Shown here piece after piece: positions 60,462 through 62,587 of a stretch of 62,587 bases of DNA. Numbering within the stretch: position 1 is the stretch's first letter; every line of letters starts with the position of its first letter. The DNA is from Methylobacterium gregans (lineage in GTDB: Bacteria; Pseudomonadota; Alphaproteobacteria; Rhizobiales; Beijerinckiaceae), in assembly GCF_022179245.1 (NCBI RefSeq), contig NZ_BPQM01000022.1, positions 1 through 62,587 of the forward strand. The letters are read 5' to 3'. The position numbers and the translations under genes were made by a program. Below the pieces are notes generated by a model. It made no database searches, was not told where the DNA came from, and saw only the letters and a program-made list of their open reading frames with translations.

Positions 60462-60947
60462 TCAGTCGGTCGTGTCGTCGGGGTCGGCGGGGAAGGGGCG
60501 CGCGAGCATCTCCTCCCGGGTGTAGGGGCAGGCCGTGGGAAAGGTCTTGAGCGGCAGGCCGGTCTCGTTGGCGGCCTCAAGCCTCGCGCCGCGGTAGGCG
60601 CGCTCCAGGCCTTCTGCCAAACGGCTCTTAAGACCGGGATTGTCCTTCAGCACGTCCGCCGCGTTGTTCCGATGGGCATGGATCGAGATGGCCCAACTGC
60701 GGGTTCGTAGCTCGGGCTGATGCTCCCACTTCAGCATGTGCAGCAGGATCACGCGCCAAGCGCTCACCAAGCTGTTGAATTCGGTCCGCCCCAAGCTCTC
60801 GATCTCCTCGGCGAGGTTGTCGAGATCGAGACCCGCGAAGTCGCCGGCGCGCAGCCGTGCGCCCTGCTCCTGCGTCCAGGTGTAGAAATCGTCCTCGTAG
60901 GCGGTCCCGGCCTCGGACGGCCGGGCCGTCGCCTTCACGGCGCTCAT
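60462..60947 (-). CDS. DUF29 protein inserted in the his cluster
   Basis: A 161-aa protein of the DUF29 family, abundant in cyanobacteria and scattered in proteobacteria. Family pattern is YEDDFYTWTQEQGARLRAGDFAGLDLDNLAEEIESLGRTEFNSLVSAWRVILLHMLKWEHQPE, then SWAISIHAHRN and a C-terminal FPTACPYTREEMLA. The function is unknown, but no link to histidine synthesis is known. It sits 9 bp upstream of hisF and 39 bp downstream of hisA, so it is co-transcribed. This may be a recent insertion. Confidence 0.88.
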   Translation of the reverse strand: MSAVKATARPSEAGTAYEDDFYTWTQEQGARLRAGDFAGLDLDNLAEEIESLGRTEFNSLVSAWRVILLHMLKWEHQPELRTRSWAISIHAHRNNAADVLKDNPGLKSRLAEGLERAYRGARLEAANETGLPLKTFPTACPYTREEMLARPFPADPDDTTD

Positions 60948-60986
60948 CGCAGGCTCCAGGCGCGCTCCTGTCGAGGCGTCAGCCTA

Positions 60987-61730
60987 TCACAGCCCCGTCC
61001 GCTTCGCCTCGGCGATCGCCTTCAGCGCCGCGCGGGGGTCGATGCGGCCGTCGTAGAGGGCGCGGCCCGTGATCGCGCCCGCGATCAGCGCGCAGTCGGG
61101 CTGGAGCAGGCGGTGCACGTCCTCGATCGAGGCGAGGCCGCCCGAGGCGATGACCGGGATGCGCACCGCCTGAGCCAGCGCCAGCGTCATCTCGACGTTG
61201 AGGCCCTTCAGGATGCCGTCCCGGGCGATGTCGGTGTAGATGATCGCCGCGACGCCCGCGTCCTCGAAGCGCTGTCCCAGCTCCTCGGCGGTCATGCTGG
61301 AGGTCTGGGCCCAGCCCTCGACGGCGACGCGGCCGTCCTTCGCGTCGATGCCGACCGCGACCTTGCCGGGATGCAGGCGGGCGGCCTCGCGCACGAAGGC
61401 CGGGTCGCGCACGGCGGCGGTGCCGATGATGACCCGGGCGATCCCCTTGGACATCCACGCATCCAGGGTCTTCATGTCGCGGATGCCGCCGCCGAGCTGC
61501 ACCGGGAGCGAGACCCGGGCGAGGATCGCGTCCACGGCGGCGGCGTTGCGCGGCTCACCCGCGAAGGCACCGTCGAGATCGACCACGTGCAGCCAGGAGA
61601 AGCCCTGCGTCTCGAAATCCGCGGCCTGCGCCGCGGGATCGTCGTTGAAGATCTTGGCGCGCGCCATGTCGCCCTGCACGAGGCGGACGCAGCGTCCTTC
61701 CTTCAGATCGATGGCCGGATACAGGATCAC
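60987..61730 (-). CDS. hisA: ProFAR isomerase
   Basis: HisA isomerises ProFAR to PRFAR. The 247-aa barrel has [21 protein letters not shown] with the first catalytic Asp, [54 protein letters not shown] and [18 protein letters not shown] with the second Asp. Both phosphate-binding loops are intact. It is downstream of hisH by 39 bp. Confidence 0.96.
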   Translation of the reverse strand: MILYPAIDLKEGRCVRLVQGDMARAKIFNDDPAAQAADFETQGFSWLHVVDLDGAFAGEPRNAAAVDAILARVSLPVQLGGGIRDMKTLDAWMSKGIARVIIGTAAVRDPAFVREAARLHPGKVAVGIDAKDGRVAVEGWAQTSSMTAEELGQRFEDAGVAAIIYTDIARDGILKGLNVEMTLALAQAVRIPVIASGGLASIEDVHRLLQPDCALIAGAITGRALYDGRIDPRAALKAIAEAKRTGL

Positions 61731-61769
61731 GCGAAAATACCCTTTCGTCCCAGAAGGTTCAGCCGGCCC

Positions 61770-62423
61770 TCAGGGACGCCACTTGAGGAAGTTGGCGAGG
61801 AGCGCGAGGCCCAGGCGCTGGCTCTTCTCGGGGTGGAACTGCGTTCCGGCGACGTTGTCCCGGGCGACCATCGCGGTGACGGGGCCGCCGTAATCGACCT
61901 CGGCCACCACGTCCTCCGGCCGGTCGGCCTTCAGGGCGTAGCTGTGCACGAAATAGGCGTGCAACCCGTCGTTCCCCGTCGGGATACCCGCGAGCAACGG
62001 ATGGTTACCCGGGCTCAACGTGTTCCAGCCCATATGCGGGATCTTGAGGGTTGGATCGGCCGGGCGGATCGGCCCGACATCGCCCGGGATCCAGCCGAGA
62101 CCGGGCGTGGTCTCGTATTCCAGCCCACGGGTCGCCAGGAGCTGCATGCCCACGCAGATGCCGAGAAAGGGCCGGCCGCGCGCGTGGGCAGCCTCCTCCA
62201 TCGCCGCGACCATGCCCGGCACGGCGTCGAGGCCGCGGCGGCAATCGGCGTAGGCGCCGACGCCGGGCAGCACCACCCGGTCGGCGGCCGCGACCACGTC
62301 CGGCTCGCCCGTGACCACGATGCGGCTGTCGAGTCCGGCCTCGCGGGCGGCGCGCTCGAAGGCCTTGGCGGCCGAGTGCAGGTTGCCCGAGCCGTAATCG
62401 ATGATGGCGACGGTCTCGCTCAC
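61770..62423 (-). CDS. hisH: imidazole glycerol phosphate synthase glutaminase subunit
   Basis: HisH releases ammonia from glutamine for HisF. The 217-aa class I glutaminase has [36 protein letters not shown] (oxyanion strand), [17 protein letters not shown] with the nucleophile Cys, PHMGWNTL and [15 protein letters not shown] with the catalytic His and Glu. Start is a GTG overlapping the stop of the upstream gene (GTGA). Confidence 0.95.
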   Translation of the reverse strand: MSETVAIIDYGSGNLHSAAKAFERAAREAGLDSRIVVTGEPDVVAAADRVVLPGVGAYADCRRGLDAVPGMVAAMEEAAHARGRPFLGICVGMQLLATRGLEYETTPGLGWIPGDVGPIRPADPTLKIPHMGWNTLSPGNHPLLAGIPTGNDGLHAYFVHSYALKADRPEDVVAEVDYGGPVTAMVARDNVAGTQFHPEKSQRLGLALLANFLKWRP

Positions 62424-62587
62424 CGGGCGCCCTCGCTCGCCGGGAACAGGCCGATGACCGGGTCGCGCTCGCCCGCGAAGGCGGGGCGCTGCGGCGCGGG
62501 CGGGCGGGTCGCCGGGTCGAGCCAGCGGGCCATCGCCTTGGCCTCGGCCTCGGCGGGGGGAAGGTCCTGGCGCAGCAGCGCCTCGGC
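62420..62587 (-). CDS. DUF2628-like protein, C-terminal part only
   Basis: The final 55 codons of a gene entering from the right edge. The text reads [20 protein letters not shown] and ends [17 protein letters not shown], with the DPVIGLFP tail typical of the DUF2628 protein found just upstream of hisH in many rhizobia and methylobacteria. Its N-terminal membrane part is outside the window. Its stop overlaps the hisH start. Confidence 0.6.
   Translation of the reverse strand, partial: AEALLRQDLPPAEAEAKAMARWLDPATRPPAPQRPAFAGERDPVIGLFPASEGAR

Overview
The window is GC-rich alphaproteobacterial chromosome, most likely a Methylobacterium or Methylorubrum relative. Supporting signs are a mesaconyl-CoA hydratase (ethylmalonyl-CoA pathway), BluB, a GcrA-like protein, DUF2794, three YkuD L,D-transpeptidases, and a DUF2628-hisH-hisA-hisF-hisE-coaA cluster. 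The genus call is inference from gene content.

Left part (1 to about 17200) looks accessory. It starts with a cut-off EamA transporter and a dGTPase-type HD hydrolase. An arsenic locus follows: arsH diverges from arsR, two unrelated arsenate reductases, ACR3 and an MFS exporter, with an ArsR-type operator in the 50-bp divergent gap. From 6442 to 10060 lie ORFan-like genes, weakly coding DNA and a large palindrome. Next come a PemK/MazF-type toxin domain protein and a small XRE regulator. Divergent from the regulator is a compact seven-gene operon (11550-16912): an OGG-type HhH-GPD glycosylase, a small protein, a PfkB-nucleoside deoxyribosyltransferase fusion, a QueC-like ATPase, a second small protein, a second PfkB-NDT fusion, and an FRG-domain protein. 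This nucleobase-centred set resembles the ancillary genes of type IV CBASS but has no CD-NTase. It is the best candidate for an undescribed conflict or defence system. A tRNA-Ala(CGC) gene, 3' end facing the accessory DNA, closes the segment.

Right part (17405 to the end) is mostly core chromosome: YggT, mesaconyl-CoA hydratase, an RND efflux pair, a UDP-glucuronate epimerase-like enzyme, SseA, an M29 aminopeptidase, a FAD-linked oxidase, FAH and NUDIX hydrolases, tRNA-Gly and tRNA-Leu, FliN-like protein, LipB, a fused porin, a VTT/phospholipase D/EEP cluster, a LuxR regulator, adenine deaminase, YfdX, several small secreted proteins, BluB, BI-1, a YbbA/YbbP exporter with TesA-like esterase, ThpR, CoaA and the his cluster, which carries a DUF29 gene between hisF and hisA.

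Related hairpin-rich repeats fill three convergent intergenic gaps (18.8, 35.8 and 51.7 kb) and probably act as two-way terminators. No integrase, transposase, CRISPR array or rRNA is visible.
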